Positions 51,395 through 61,926 are shown, counted from the stretch's first letter. The stretch is 64,000 nt of DNA from Lachnospiraceae bacterium (GCA_009911505.1 QXXL01000043.1:1-64000), one strand, 5' to 3'. The notes: generated by a model from the letters alone, not told the origin. A program made the numbers and translations.

Positions 51395-53392
51395 GTGGCT
51401 GGGAAAAAGACGGATTTACACAGGCGGGGAATTACAAAAAGCTTGAATGTGAGAATATTAGGGAGTACCACCCTGAATATTTTGGTATTAGTTATTGTAT
51501 GCTGTGTGATTATGGCGTTTTCTATGCAGTCGCTTGCAGTGAATATCCTGCTCGACAGCATGCAGCCGATGGGACGGCAGTCTGCTAAGACTGTAGAAGC
51601 CAATATCCACATGCTGGCGGATCGTATGATGACAATTGCAGCAGATACCCGTATGATTTCGGAGGATCCTGCGGAATCCTGGGCGGGCAGGAACAATGTC
51701 CTGCAAGAGGCTGCCGAGATCTATGAGCTGCATACGATTGCCCTGTATGGAATGGATGGGAAGCTGATCCAGGGGTTAGACAGCGCACCGGAGGCCCTTG
51801 AGGAAAGTTTTTTTTCACTTCTTAAAGAAACTGACAACCTGACGACTGATGCATCTACTATATTTGAAGGTAAACTGGGCATTATGATGGGGATGCCGGT
51901 AAAGGAGTTAGGGGAAACGGCCATGTATGTGGTTGGTGTGTATAAATATGACACGTTAAACGACGTGATTAGCAATATTAACCTGGGCAAGCATGGCATG
52001 GCATATATGGTCAACAAGGAAGGCACGGTAACAGGCCATCCGGATCAGTCTCTGGTTTTACAAGGGAGCACACTGGCGCAGTTGAGCGGCAGCAATGAGG
52101 AGGCCGTCAGCCGCGTAACCACCGGGGAGACTGGGGCGACGGAGTTTGATATCGGCGGGGAAACGATGCTGGTGGCATTTTCGCCGATTCGTGGGACACA
52201 GTGGTCGCTGGTCATCCAGATTCCAAAGTCAGACTATTACCCTGTAATCAGCGCGGCGCTGTGGGTGGCAATTTTATCCACATTTGCAGTCCTGGTAATT
52301 TCTATTTTATTGGTGCTTCGGCTTGCGCGGTCAATTTCACGTCCGGTCAAGAGCGTTACAGACCGTATAGTAGGGCTTTCTGATGGAGATCTGCAAAGCG
52401 AGGTAGATCTGGTGCATACCAGGGACGAATTAGATGTGCTGACCCGTACATTGGATGATACGGTGCAAAGCCTAAATTGCTACATATCTGATATTCAGCA
52501 GGTACTCACCCAGGTTGCCGGCGGCAACTTAAACGTTGAGCCGCAGGTAGATTATAAAGGTGATTTTTCCCTGATACGCGCCAGCCTAAGTACTATCCTT
52601 CAGTCCATGGAGGAGACGATTTCTGGCTTTGATGCAGCGGCTTCCCGCCTGGCGGATATGTCTGAGGAGTTAAACGGGCAGTCCGGCCAGCTGCACCAGG
52701 CTTCTGTAGAGCAGAAGGAATCTACAGAGGCGCTTGTACAAGAGGTAACAAATGTCAAGGATCAACTGGGGTATGTTTCCCAAAGCAGTGATCAGACCCG
52801 TACCAAAACGGAAGAAATTGCCCGCTGTGTCCAGGAAGCCAATAATCGCATGGATTCCTTATCGGACGCAATGAATAATATCAGCGCTAATGCACAGGAG
52901 ATTACGAAAATAGCTAAAGCAATTGAAGATATTGCATTTCAGACGAGTATCCTGGCGATTAATGCTTCTGTAGAGGCTTCGCGCGCCGGAACTGCCGGAA
53001 AAGGGTTTGCCGTGGTAGCGGATGAAGTAAAACAGCTTGCCTCAAAGAGCTCCGAGGCTGCAAAAAGCGCTACGGACATGGTAGGCAGCACTAAGGATAT
53101 GATTCAAAAGGGTGTGGAAATGACAGCTGATACGGCAGGCTCCCTGCGGGATATCTCGGATGTTTCCAGCCAGATAAGCGCGATTACGGATCAATTGGTA
53201 AACGCGGTGCACGGTCAGGAAGGCGCCCTTATTATTATGGAAGAGCGGATTGGCCAGATTTCCGCTATTGCCGACCGTAACCTGCAGAGTGCGATTGGTA
53301 CAAAAAATTCAAGCGGGATGCTGGAAAAAGAAGCGGAGGCATTAAAAGCCCAGGTCAATAAATTTTCGCTGAAAGGAGGGGGCGGCAGATGA
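51395..53392 (+). CDS. Methyl-accepting chemotaxis protein
   Basis: A 665-aa receptor with GTG start (51395, AAAAGGAGAG upstream). A membrane helix (about residues 30-53) is followed by a Cache-type extracellular sensor (~55-285, e.g. [40 protein letters not shown]), a second helix (~288-310), HAMP (~312-365) and a long helical signalling domain. The hairpin tip [20 protein letters not shown] and [15 protein letters not shown] is canonical. The Cache sensor is the common type for small organic ligands; the ligand is unknown. It overlaps the next lipoprotein gene by 4 bp, suggesting a shared function. Confidence 0.93.
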   Translation: MAGKKTDLHRRGITKSLNVRILGSTTLNILVLVIVCCVIMAFSMQSLAVNILLDSMQPMGRQSAKTVEANIHMLADRMMTIAADTRMISEDPAESWAGRNNVLQEAAEIYELHTIALYGMDGKLIQGLDSAPEALEESFFSLLKETDNLTTDASTIFEGKLGIMMGMPVKELGETAMYVVGVYKYDTLNDVISNINLGKHGMAYMVNKEGTVTGHPDQSLVLQGSTLAQLSGSNEEAVSRVTTGETGATEFDIGGETMLVAFSPIRGTQWSLVIQIPKSDYYPVISAALWVAILSTFAVLVISILLVLRLARSISRPVKSVTDRIVGLSDGDLQSEVDLVHTRDELDVLTRTLDDTVQSLNCYISDIQQVLTQVAGGNLNVEPQVDYKGDFSLIRASLSTILQSMEETISGFDAAASRLADMSEELNGQSGQLHQASVEQKESTEALVQEVTNVKDQLGYVSQSSDQTRTKTEEIARCVQEANNRMDSLSDAMNNISANAQEITKIAKAIEDIAFQTSILAINASVEASRAGTAGKGFAVVADEVKQLASKSSEAAKSATDMVGSTKDMIQKGVEMTADTAGSLRDISDVSSQISAITDQLVNAVHGQEGALIIMEERIGQISAIADRNLQSAIGTKNSSGMLEKEAEALKAQVNKFSLKGGGGR

Positions 53393-53832
53393 AACGGATA
53401 GCAAGCCTGGTTTTGGCTTTCGTGCTGGCAGCATTGGCGTTTTCAGGCTGCGGGCAGGAAACAGCGCTTTTAGACGGGTATTATACGGCGCAGGCTGCCG
53501 AATTTAATTTTGGGTGGAAGGAATATATTACAATCATGGTTAGAGGTGGCAGTATTGTGTCTGTGGAGTACAACGCAGAGAATGCCAGTGGCTTTATCAA
53601 GAGCTGGGACAATGCGTATATGCAGACAATGCTCCATTCTAATGGGACTTACCCCAATCAGTATACGCGGGAATATGCAGGGCAGCTGTTAGAGAAGCAG
53701 GAAGCAGGCGAGATTGACGCGCTGTCTGGGGCTAGTTCCTCGTGTGGCTCGTTTCAGAAGTTGGCCGCAGCGGTATTAGAACAGGCAAAAAAAGGGGATT
53801 CGGGGGTTGTGTTTGTAGATACGACGGAGTAA
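53389..53832 (+). CDS. FMN-binding-domain-like lipoprotein
   Basis: A 147-aa lipoprotein: the signal peptide ends FSGC (Cys about residue 21). The mature part has [37 protein letters not shown] and [20 protein letters not shown], the last resembling the D-[AI]-x-[ST]-G-A-[ST] covalent FMN site of FMN_bind domains, but with Ser where Thr usually carries flavin. It overlaps the chemoreceptor stop by 4 bp. It may present a ligand or electron acceptor near the receptor; this is inferred from coupling only. A strong terminator follows. Confidence 0.75.
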   Translation: MKRIASLVLAFVLAALAFSGCGQETALLDGYYTAQAAEFNFGWKEYITIMVRGGSIVSVEYNAENASGFIKSWDNAYMQTMLHSNGTYPNQYTREYAGQLLEKQEAGEIDALSGASSSCGSFQKLAAAVLEQAKKGDSGVVFVDTTE

Positions 53833-53862
53833 AAGGGGGGATATCCCCCCCCCTTTTTTTTA
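53831..53862. terminator. Bidirectional terminator between convergent operons
   Basis: AAAAGGGGGG paired with CCCCCCTTTT around ATAT, ending in eight T; symmetric, so it serves both the lipoprotein and the minus-strand ABC operon. Confidence 0.85.
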
Positions 53863-53877
53863 TATTTCATGCTCTGA

Positions 53878-54543
53878 TTATTGCACTACCCCATCTGAAA
53901 TTACCAGTATACGGTCTGCATAATCGGCCATCTGCCTGTCGTGTGTCACCATAATAATTGTCTGGTTGTAAAGCCTGGCAGCTTTGCTCATTAGCATTAC
54001 TACTTCGTTTGCGTTTTCTGCATCAAGATTTCCGGTTGGCTCGTCTGCCAAAATGACTGTAGGGGAAATAACAAGCGCCCTGGCAATTGCTGTCCTCTGC
54101 TGTTCCCCGCCTGACATTTCGGACGGAAATTTATCTTTGCAGCCTAAGATCCCAAGGGTCTTTAATATTTCTAATACGTTTTCCTGATTCTCCTTACGGC
54201 CGTCTAAATGGATAGGCATAATAATATTTTCATATGCCGTATATTCCGGAAACAGGCTGTAATCCTGGTATATAAAGCCAATTTTCCTGCGCCGGATTTG
54301 AGAGAGCTTTTTATCAGGCAGGTGAAGGACGTTTTCATTGTCCAGGAGTACTTCGCCCTGATCCGGCGTGTCGAGCGTTCCTAAGATTTTGAGAAGGGTA
54401 GATTTGCCGGAGCCGCTTTTGCCGACAATAGCCACAAATTCCCCCTGGGTAAATGACAGGCTGCATTTTTTTAGGGCGTGGACTTTAATTTTGTCATTTC
54501 CGTACGTTTTGGATATTCCTGTACATTGTAATACTGTGTTCAT
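53878..54543 (-). CDS. ABC transporter ATP-binding protein (MacB/BceA type)
   Basis: A 221-aa ATPase. Walker A is IVGKSGSGKSTLLKILGTLD (about residues 38-58), Q-loop FIYQDYSLFPEYTAYEN, signature MSGGEQQRTAIARALV, Walker B VILADEPTGNLD and H-loop MVTHDRQMADYA. The size and sequence are those of the LolD/MacB-type ATPases that drive FtsX-family permeases. Its start overlaps the stop of the first giant permease by 4 bp, so the three genes form one operon read on the minus strand. Confidence 0.95.
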   Translation of the reverse strand: MNTVLQCTGISKTYGNDKIKVHALKKCSLSFTQGEFVAIVGKSGSGKSTLLKILGTLDTPDQGEVLLDNENVLHLPDKKLSQIRRRKIGFIYQDYSLFPEYTAYENIIMPIHLDGRKENQENVLEILKTLGILGCKDKFPSEMSGGEQQRTAIARALVISPTVILADEPTGNLDAENANEVVMLMSKAARLYNQTIIMVTHDRQMADYADRILVISDGVVQ

Positions 54544-57212
54544 TTTAAATTCTCCTTTTCTTCAAACTTTTTGACGGATAAGTATGTGATGCAGCCCAGC
54601 GCTACGATAAGTAATGAGGTAAATAAAACGGTAATAGGAAGGTGTATCCCCCTGGCTGCCGATTCACAAGATTCCAGAATTCGGTTTAATGGGACGGTTT
54701 GTCCTGTCTGCGTGTCTTGCGCAAGGTATTTTAGGTTTAAGTGTTCTTTGGTAAATAATAAAACATAGCAGCACGGGATGCATAAAAACATCCACATTGC
54801 ATTCCCTAAGCTTTCTTTTATGCAAAGAATCCGAAGCTTTGCCTGCTCCATGCCAAGCTGCCTTAACAGGCGGTATTTTTTACTGCGGTATTGAAGCAGC
54901 AGATGGCCAAAATGAATTTGCAGCAGCAGAAAAAGGAACAGTATAATAAAAAACAGGGAACCATAAATGCATAACTGGAGTACGAATTGGTGCAGCTCTT
55001 GCTGGCGACCTTCAAAACCGGAGCTATACGGCATATATTGTTCCTGGAAAATAGAAGCAAGGCGTTTCTGGGTTGATTCAAATGACTGGCTGCTGTTAAA
55101 GTTAATCAAAATCCGGTTGTCCTTTTGTATTTTCCCATCTGCTTTTGCTACGCGGGCGGCGAGCTTTTGGGATCCTAGAATGACATAGGGGCAGGAGGGC
55201 AGTACATTGTCCCATCGGTTAGAATCAGTGTTTATCACAGCGCCGACCGTCACGGGGATGCGGCCTGGAAGGTTATATGCTTTAGGCGTACGGCCTGGCA
55301 GGGGATAGCCTGTCATTTTTACCGGATTATATTCGGCCTCTCCGCTTACGATTTCTGCTTTACTGCCTGGCTTAAGCGTGGAATCCTCCCGCACTTTCTC
55401 ATAGCAGCCTGCATCCAGGCTGTTTTTTTCCGTATCATAAAGGCCGAAAAATAAGACGATGATTTGCTCCCCTTCCCAGAATGCCCGCTTATCTAAGCTG
55501 CTTATGTCAAATTCTTTTTGCAGTTCCCTTAAAATGGGGTCTTGGCCGCTAAAATAACAAAAATTCATGTTCCAATAGTTTGCTGCGTCTAGGCTGTGGG
55601 AATGGCCTTCATAAAATTCTGTTTTCCTTTGTTCTATCAGGCTGTTTTCTTTACCCTCCCACTGTAGGATGTGTGTCTGATCCCAGGTTTGCCATTCGGT
55701 GCGCTCGATGCCAATGAGAGAAGAAAGCTCGGCTTTGGTTTCTTCGTTAATGCCATGGTACATGTCATAAGAAAGCCCCTGGACATTTGCGTTTTGAATT
55801 CCGCTTTTGCGGTAGATATCTTTCCGCAGATCGATTTTTTTGGATGCATTAAAATCCCATAGCCCGTCGGTTGCCTGGAAGTATCTTTGGGCGGACTGGT
55901 TTATCCTGTTTAAACACAACACCAGGAGTGTACACATGGCGCAGGAAAATAAAATGGAGGCAGCCCGCTGGAACGGGTGCAGCATATGCTCCCGGCGTAA
56001 GTGGCATTGTATGGCGCTGCGTTTTGCGGCCGCATCACGGCGCAGCCGGTTTAAGGAACGTCCAGTTATAGAATGTTTGTTTTGGGAAAGGTTTTTGTCC
56101 CGGCACTGGAGCCAGGCGCACACAGCGGCAAATAAAATAATGCCTAAGGCAACAATGGCCTGTACGGCTAAATCGCTCAAATGAAAATTAAAAACCGATG
56201 GGATCTGGCTTTTTACAGATACTGCCTGGCAGATAAGTATGCCGGGTACGTACGGCAGCAGTATGGCAACAATGGAGCCTGGAACGGTAGCATAGGCTGT
56301 TTCTGCCAGTATTATAATTTTTAACTGCGCCTTGTCCGCTCCGGCAGCCCGCAGCCTGTAATACCATTTCCGCCGGTGTGCCGCATAGGACATCATCAAG
56401 TATCCTGCCGCGAGCGCACCAGTTAAAAGCAGGACAAACTTCATCGCCCGAAACATCACTTCGGACCCCCATATCCGGTTTTCGTAAGTATAGCTATTGT
56501 AAACCCGTGCATAGTGAGGCTTTAAAAAAGAAGAAATAAATTCCTCCATATTGATGTTTTCATAATCTTTGCCCAGTTGGTAATAATGGGTTTCGTAAGA
56601 TGGCCTGCACAGCTGCGTTAACCCTTCTTCTGTTACAATGCAGTGGGGTGGGCGATAGGAAGCAGTGTAGTTCCAGTTATCGGCAAAGCTGTATAATGTT
56701 CCGGTGAGACGGTAATTTTTCTTATGGATAGTACCGCCCCTTTCAACAGAGACATGTATCGTCTGGCCCAGCTCATAGCTGTAGCCGAGCCTGGAAAGTG
56801 CAGACAAATCCATTGCAATTTCATCTTCGGACCTTGGCATCTCCCCTTCATAAAGCGTGAGGCTGCCTAATGTATAGAAAGCGTCATTTATGGAGCCAAT
56901 ATAAGCGCTGCTTGGCGTTCCGTCATTTTTTAAAACCCTTCCGGCTATTTTGCAGATTCCGGTGGCTGAAAAAAAAGGATGGTTTAGCTCGTCAAACAAG
57001 ATATTGGGGTTTTCATAGTCTTTGGTAGAGGCCAGTACCCAGCGTCCATAGTTCTGATAGTTGGTTTCTATCAGATATTTGTCCATGCAGTTTTGTAATA
57101 GTGTAATAGATGACATGAACAAAACGGCAATAAAGGTAACAGTAAAAACAAACCGCATTTCTTTTTTCCGGCGTTTGATACCTGCCACTGTCATTTTAAG
57201 GAATATGGGCAT
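54540..57212 (-). CDS. Large FtsX-family ABC permease (copy 1)
   Basis: An 890-aa membrane protein starting at 57212 (AAAGGAG upstream). Membrane helices lie near residues 20-40, 260-285, 315-340, 365-390, 440-460, 770-800, 820-845 and 860-885, with two large extracellular domains (~45-255 and ~465-765). Motifs: MRFVFTVTFIAVLFMSSITL, the FtsX-like RLRAAGADKAQLKIIILAET, and YRLLRQLGMEQAKLRILCIK before the last helices. It is a clear paralogue of the permease at 57227-59851. Its substrate may be a peptide antibiotic or lipoprotein, given the BceAB-like gene order with a two-component system upstream. Both permeases and the ATPase probably form a heteromeric complex. Confidence 0.88.
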   Translation of the reverse strand: MPIFLKMTVAGIKRRKKEMRFVFTVTFIAVLFMSSITLLQNCMDKYLIETNYQNYGRWVLASTKDYENPNILFDELNHPFFSATGICKIAGRVLKNDGTPSSAYIGSINDAFYTLGSLTLYEGEMPRSEDEIAMDLSALSRLGYSYELGQTIHVSVERGGTIHKKNYRLTGTLYSFADNWNYTASYRPPHCIVTEEGLTQLCRPSYETHYYQLGKDYENINMEEFISSFLKPHYARVYNSYTYENRIWGSEVMFRAMKFVLLLTGALAAGYLMMSYAAHRRKWYYRLRAAGADKAQLKIIILAETAYATVPGSIVAILLPYVPGILICQAVSVKSQIPSVFNFHLSDLAVQAIVALGIILFAAVCAWLQCRDKNLSQNKHSITGRSLNRLRRDAAAKRSAIQCHLRREHMLHPFQRAASILFSCAMCTLLVLCLNRINQSAQRYFQATDGLWDFNASKKIDLRKDIYRKSGIQNANVQGLSYDMYHGINEETKAELSSLIGIERTEWQTWDQTHILQWEGKENSLIEQRKTEFYEGHSHSLDAANYWNMNFCYFSGQDPILRELQKEFDISSLDKRAFWEGEQIIVLFFGLYDTEKNSLDAGCYEKVREDSTLKPGSKAEIVSGEAEYNPVKMTGYPLPGRTPKAYNLPGRIPVTVGAVINTDSNRWDNVLPSCPYVILGSQKLAARVAKADGKIQKDNRILINFNSSQSFESTQKRLASIFQEQYMPYSSGFEGRQQELHQFVLQLCIYGSLFFIILFLFLLLQIHFGHLLLQYRSKKYRLLRQLGMEQAKLRILCIKESLGNAMWMFLCIPCCYVLLFTKEHLNLKYLAQDTQTGQTVPLNRILESCESAARGIHLPITVLFTSLLIVALGCITYLSVKKFEEKENLK

Positions 57213-57226
57213 GGATCCGCTCCTTT

Positions 57227-59851
57227 CTATGCTTGCTTTACTGCCCTGCGGATTAGCCAATAGCGTATCAATGCCAATCCTATTATCAGCAGTATAACCG
57301 CTGCCAGGATGGCTGCCGGATTTGTAATTGCCTGCATTTTCTCTGTTGTATGGATTACCGGATCCGACACGTACTCCTGCAGCTGCTCCGACCACATATT
57401 AAGCCCTGCCGTTTCTTTTTGCCTTACGAACCCGCGGTAAATTTCGGCGGCCATTACCGCATACCCGCAAGGAACGCTAAACAACATCCATCCGTTTTCC
57501 CAAAAGCTTTCTTTAAAGGCAATCCTGCCAAAAAAACCCTCTTCCATCCCGAGCTGTTTTAACAGTCCATATTCCCGTTTCCGGTACTCATCCTGCAGAC
57601 GGTGGAAGTGGATTTGAATCAGGAGGAATAAAAACAATATAATGCCAGATAAAACACCATACATGCACAGGCTTTGTATATAAGTGTGCCGCGCCATAGC
57701 GATATCCTCAGTTTGCGAACTATACTGCATCTGCTGATCCCTAAAAATATCTACAAGCCTTTTTTGCGTTGCTTCAAACGAAGACGCCTTGCCCAGATCC
57801 AGCTCGAGGCAGTTATAATACATCTGCTTCCCATCCGCTTTAGCTACCCGTTCTGCCAGCGCCTTTGACGCAATGATTCTGTAATTTCGATAAGCCTGCC
57901 CGCAGGCCCGCCATTTCATCGGCGGATCCTTTATTACAACGCCTACATTCACCGGGGTGCGTCCCGGCAGGCTGTCATGCCCCTCTAATTCTACTGGTAT
58001 AGATGACCTGGATTCGGCGCTTACAATTTCTACGGTATCACCTGCCGAAATGGTCGTTTCCCGGACGGTATCCTTTGTGCCGTCCATTTCCGTATACTCA
58101 TATGCAATCAGAAGTAAAATAATTTCCTCCCCGTTCAAAAATGCCTCCCGGTTCAGCCCTTGGAGATTAAATTCCCGGCTTAAATCGTCTAATATTGCAT
58201 CACATGATTCATAATAAGTAAATACTGTGTTGGGGATACTGATTTTATTCTGCTCATATTTTTCCATGGCATACTGTTCAATGGGGCTTTGCCCTTTTCC
58301 CGGCCATGTAAGAATATGGGTTTCGTCCATTGCTTGAAACCAAACATCCTGTATTCCGATTAGCGATCGTATTTCGTCGGCTACCGGTTTTGAAAACCCG
58401 TAATACATATCATAATGCAGATCATGGCATGACATAGCCCCGTCTTTAAAAGGTGACCATGCCGCAATCTGAGTGGATTTATCGGCCGAAAAATCATGCA
58501 CGCCTTCGGTATCAAACGCATAAGTCCTGCCTGCCTCATACATTTTGTTTAAGCATAGTACAAAAATAAGGCAGACGCTAAATGAAAACAGGGTAAAAGC
58601 TGTCTGCTGCAGCGGATGCAGCTTCCTTTGGCGCCTTAAAAAGATACGCCCTACGTTCCGATGCCATTTGGCATCCCGGTGCAGGCGTTTTATTTGCTGT
58701 TTGGTGATCCCGCTGCTGTTTTTACTTAAATTTTTATCCCCGCAAAACACCCATGCACATAATACGGAGAATAAAACCATACCAAGTGCAGCCCCCATTT
58801 GACTGAAAAAAACAGATGGATGGAATCTAAAAAAATATGGGATGGAAAGCCCTGCTGAGATGCCGCCGCAGACTGCTGCGCCAAGCGCATATGGCACTGC
58901 TATGCCAAGAACCGCGTAAGGCACAGCGCCGCACGCTGTTTCGGCAAGGACTATCAGCCTTATCTGCACTTTATCAGCCCCTGCGCAGCGCAGCCTGTAA
59001 TACCACTTCCTGCGCTGCGATACATAGGAGAGCATTAGATATCCCATGGCAAGCGCCCCAATACATGTTATAAGAAGCTGGACGGAACCAAACATTTCCT
59101 TTGAGCCCCAGATCCGGTTCTCATAAACATAGCTGTTATATACCCGTGCATGGCCTTTTATAAATAATGCCTGTGTAAATTCTTCCATATCCAGGCTTTC
59201 GTAACTTCTGTCGAGCTGATAAAAATAAGTGGCGTAGCTGGGAGCGCCTATGCGGGATAAGCCTTCCTCCGTTACGATGCAGCTAGGCAAAGGATACTGG
59301 AAGATATGTTTCCAATTTTTGGCGAAGCTTGCCACCGTCCCAGTCAGTAAAAACTCCTGTTCTGAAACTTCGCCGTCAACAAGCACGGCAATGCGTACGG
59401 TTTGGCCTGTCTCATAGCTATACCCCAACGCAGAAAGGGAGGATAAATCCATTGCTATTTCCTGTTCTGTTTCCGGGAACCGGCCTTCATACAGTGTAAT
59501 ATTCCCCAGCTTTTTTGCTGTTTCATCCATTGTACCAATGTATACGTTTGCAGGTTCATTTTCTGCGCCCAAAAGCGCGGGGCCGCTCGTGCATACGCCA
59601 CATGCAGACAAATAGGGGTGTTCTATGCTTGAAAACATGACGGAAGAATCCCCGTAATCTTTTACAGCAGAGATTACCCAGTCCCCGTAATTCTGATAAT
59701 TGGTTTCCATTAGGTAGCGGTCCATTATAATTTGGAATAATGAAACGGAAGACATAAACAGTATGGCGATAAAAGCAGCCAGTGAGACATACCACATTTC
59801 CCGTTTCCGCCGTTTTTGACCAGTCATAACCAGTTTAAAAAAAATGCCCAT
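57227..59851 (-). CDS. Large FtsX-family ABC permease (copy 2)
   Basis: An 874-aa protein with the same plan as copy 1: MWYVSLAAFIAILFMSSVSL (first helix, ~20-40), YLMETNYQNYGDWVISAVKD (large extracellular domain to ~255), RLRCAGADKVQIRLIVLAET, a second extracellular domain (~460-755) and YGLLKQLGMEEGFFGRIAFK before the last two helices. The permeases share these blocks nearly residue for residue, so the pair arose by duplication. ATG 59851 follows AAAGGAT. It is the first gene of the operon and is preceded by the TGT-repeat operator at 59897-59914. Confidence 0.88.
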   Translation of the reverse strand: MGIFFKLVMTGQKRRKREMWYVSLAAFIAILFMSSVSLFQIIMDRYLMETNYQNYGDWVISAVKDYGDSSVMFSSIEHPYLSACGVCTSGPALLGAENEPANVYIGTMDETAKKLGNITLYEGRFPETEQEIAMDLSSLSALGYSYETGQTVRIAVLVDGEVSEQEFLLTGTVASFAKNWKHIFQYPLPSCIVTEEGLSRIGAPSYATYFYQLDRSYESLDMEEFTQALFIKGHARVYNSYVYENRIWGSKEMFGSVQLLITCIGALAMGYLMLSYVSQRRKWYYRLRCAGADKVQIRLIVLAETACGAVPYAVLGIAVPYALGAAVCGGISAGLSIPYFFRFHPSVFFSQMGAALGMVLFSVLCAWVFCGDKNLSKNSSGITKQQIKRLHRDAKWHRNVGRIFLRRQRKLHPLQQTAFTLFSFSVCLIFVLCLNKMYEAGRTYAFDTEGVHDFSADKSTQIAAWSPFKDGAMSCHDLHYDMYYGFSKPVADEIRSLIGIQDVWFQAMDETHILTWPGKGQSPIEQYAMEKYEQNKISIPNTVFTYYESCDAILDDLSREFNLQGLNREAFLNGEEIILLLIAYEYTEMDGTKDTVRETTISAGDTVEIVSAESRSSIPVELEGHDSLPGRTPVNVGVVIKDPPMKWRACGQAYRNYRIIASKALAERVAKADGKQMYYNCLELDLGKASSFEATQKRLVDIFRDQQMQYSSQTEDIAMARHTYIQSLCMYGVLSGIILFLFLLIQIHFHRLQDEYRKREYGLLKQLGMEEGFFGRIAFKESFWENGWMLFSVPCGYAVMAAEIYRGFVRQKETAGLNMWSEQLQEYVSDPVIHTTEKMQAITNPAAILAAVILLIIGLALIRYWLIRRAVKQA

Positions 59852-59860
59852 AGTCTTTTA

Positions 59861-59914
59861 TCCTTTCTGTCATTATAAAACTACCATACCGCACAAACCT
59901 TACAGAAAGGTGAC
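59861..59914 (-). promoter_or_regulatory. Putative operator and promoter for the permease operon (site A)
   Basis: On the minus strand, TGTCACCTTTC and TGTAAGGTTTG are direct half-sites 11 bases apart (59897-59914 and flank), followed 11 bases on by TGCGGTATGGT, then TATAAT (about 59872-59877) with no good -35. The same arrangement occurs at 61927-61960. An activator of the OmpR type binding direct repeats is inferred, most likely the product of the gene at 61159-61845. Confidence 0.6.
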
Positions 59915-59918
59915 AAAA

Positions 59919-61142
59919 CTACAGCTTTTCATGCTTCAGCGCAAATACCGGAAGCACAATGGTAAATATTGCGCCGCACTTATCATGGTTTTTTACATGG
60001 AAAACCCCGAAATGCCTGTCAATTATCAGCTTGGCTAAGTTTAGCCCAATGCCGGAATGTGATTTTTTTGCATTTTTGGGAATATAAAAACGGTCAAAAA
60101 TAAAAGGCAAATCCTCTGGCATAATACCTGGCCCATGATCACGTACCGTAATTTTGATACCCTCTGCATTCTGGGAAATTGTTACCGATATGGGTTCGCT
60201 GCTGTTATCATGTTCCAGGCAATTTTTTAAAATATTCAAAAAGGCTTCCTTTAACCATTCAAAATCGCCGTAATAAGGTCTTTTTTGATATGCTCCGCCT
60301 TCGATAGAGAGTAAAATACGCTGCTCTGCGTCCGGCAGGGTACTTTTGCACTCTTCTAAGAGCTGTTCCATCTCAAACGGTTCCTTGCGCATAATAATTT
60401 TACCAGCTTCTAGCCGTCCGATGTCAAGCAGGCGTTTTAAAAGCATCTCCACATTGCCTAAATATCCAAAGCATTCTAAAATACGTTTTTTTTGCGCTTG
60501 TTTTGCTTCCTCGAGCACAAGATCCAGAGAAATAGAAATACAGCTCAGCGGGGTTTTGATCTGGTGGGAAATATTTTCAATAAACATCTGTGTATCGCGG
60601 TTTTTCTTTTGCAAAAACTGTTCCTTCGCATGCAGTAAACCCAGTGCATCCGACATTTCATGAATCAGTCCAGGATCCAGGAATGGATAATCTTCCGCTT
60701 TTAATCCGGCCCACTGCGTTATCGCATCCCTAATATCCTGGGCTAATAGTTCTTCTTGGGCTGCCTGCTTCTTCCTAAGGCGTATCAGAAGATAAAACAG
60801 GAGAAGCGCAAGCGCTGCCTGCACTATAAATGTCCCCAGGTAAACATAACCTAAGCCGCTGTTTTGAAATAGGTACGATACCCCCTTTTTCGTATAGCCC
60901 AGGGCAATTATAGCGTCTTCCCCCTGCTGTGCCGTATTCCAGAACATATCCCGTTCAAACAGGTATGGGACAGTTTCTTCACACAGCTGAGGGCTCTTTT
61001 CGTATAGAATGCCTATCATGTTCTGCCAGGTAATAATAAAGGATTGCCGGATTAAAAGGTATGGCAGCAAGCCGAGTGCAACCAGAAGGAGGATAAGGGC
61101 TGCAATGCTTGTAATCCAGGCGGGCCGGTTTTGTTTTTTCAT
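59919..61142 (-). CDS. Sensor histidine kinase of the permease operon
   Basis: A 407-aa kinase. Membrane helices at about residues 11-31 and 98-118 enclose a ~65-residue extracellular loop. A cytosolic linker (~120-185) leads to the phosphoacceptor box ENISHQIKTPLSCISISLDL (His about 196). The N box is ILKNCLEHDNS, G1 DHGPGIMPEDLPFIFDRFY, G2 SHSGIGLNLAKLI. The arrangement differs from the short-looped kinase at 1732. It follows its regulator by 16 bases in the same direction and precedes the permease operon. Its activating signal may come from the permease pair. Confidence 0.9.
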   Translation of the reverse strand: MKKQNRPAWITSIAALILLLVALGLLPYLLIRQSFIITWQNMIGILYEKSPQLCEETVPYLFERDMFWNTAQQGEDAIIALGYTKKGVSYLFQNSGLGYVYLGTFIVQAALALLLFYLLIRLRKKQAAQEELLAQDIRDAITQWAGLKAEDYPFLDPGLIHEMSDALGLLHAKEQFLQKKNRDTQMFIENISHQIKTPLSCISISLDLVLEEAKQAQKKRILECFGYLGNVEMLLKRLLDIGRLEAGKIIMRKEPFEMEQLLEECKSTLPDAEQRILLSIEGGAYQKRPYYGDFEWLKEAFLNILKNCLEHDNSSEPISVTISQNAEGIKITVRDHGPGIMPEDLPFIFDRFYIPKNAKKSHSGIGLNLAKLIIDRHFGVFHVKNHDKCGAIFTIVLPVFALKHEKL

Positions 61143-61158
61143 GTTAGGACCTGCTTTC

Positions 61159-61845
61159 TTATTCTAAACTTTCGGTAACTGGCTGCCTAAAGCGGTAGCC
61201 AAAGCCGCGGATGGTTTCAATGTATTCTGTACCTATTTTTTTTCGCAGGCGGCTCATATTGACAGAAAGGGTGTTGTCTTCCGCAAATTTCCCAGAAGCG
61301 TCCCAGAGCTTTTCCATAAACTGCTCCCGTTTTACAATGCGCCCGGCATTTTGCATAAGGATCAGTAAAAGCTGGTATTCAACGGCGCCAAGAGACAGCG
61401 CCGCGCCGCTTTTGCTGGCAAGGCATTGTCTGCGGTCAAGGCGGATATCGCCGCTGCACAGGATTTTTACGGCGTTTAGCGATTCCTGCCGCCGTAGGTT
61501 TGCTTGGATTCTGGAAATAAGCTCGGCTGTGCGGAATGGCTTTGTAATGTAGTCGTCGCCGCCGAGGTTTAGCCCTTTGACGACGGATTCTTCATCATCG
61601 CATGCAGTTAGGAAAATAATGGGTGTTAAGGTGTTTTGGCGGATACGGCGGCACAGCTCAAAGCCGTCGCCGTCTGGCAGCCAGACATCTAAGAGGAAGA
61701 GGGCGATATCTTTGTGGGTTAAAGCATAATGCGCCGCTTCAGAGAGGGTAGAAGCCGTGAGCGGGGTAAAGCCGTGGCGGGTTAAAAGTTCTTTTATATT
61801 TTTCCTGAGAGGAAGCTCGTCCTCTACGATTAGGATTTTTTTCAT
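61159..61845 (-). CDS. OmpR-family response regulator of the permease operon
   Basis: A 228-aa regulator starting at 61845 (AAGGAG upstream). The receiver has ILIVEDELPLRKNIKELL, the phosphoacceptor in LFLLDVWLPDGDGFELC (about residue 51) and Lys in YITKPFRTAEL. The winged helix (~130-228) holds LSLGAVEYQLLLILMQNAG and TLSVNMSRLRKKIGTEYIET, then IRGFGYRF. Domain order and length are normal. Likely binding sites are the 11-bp-spaced TGT repeats at 59897-59914 and 61927-61946, upstream of the permease operon and of the plus-strand lipoprotein gene. The divergent promoter region between 61845 and 62000 is short. Confidence 0.92.
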   Translation of the reverse strand: MKKILIVEDELPLRKNIKELLTRHGFTPLTASTLSEAAHYALTHKDIALFLLDVWLPDGDGFELCRRIRQNTLTPIIFLTACDDEESVVKGLNLGGDDYITKPFRTAELISRIQANLRRQESLNAVKILCSGDIRLDRRQCLASKSGAALSLGAVEYQLLLILMQNAGRIVKREQFMEKLWDASGKFAEDNTLSVNMSRLRKKIGTEYIETIRGFGYRFRQPVTESLE

Positions 61846-61926
61846 AGCAGTTTGTACTCCTTTTTGTTTTGGGTATCGTAACACATATTTTTGGGGTTTG
61901 CAATGTGGGAGGAATTGGGGGTGGCG

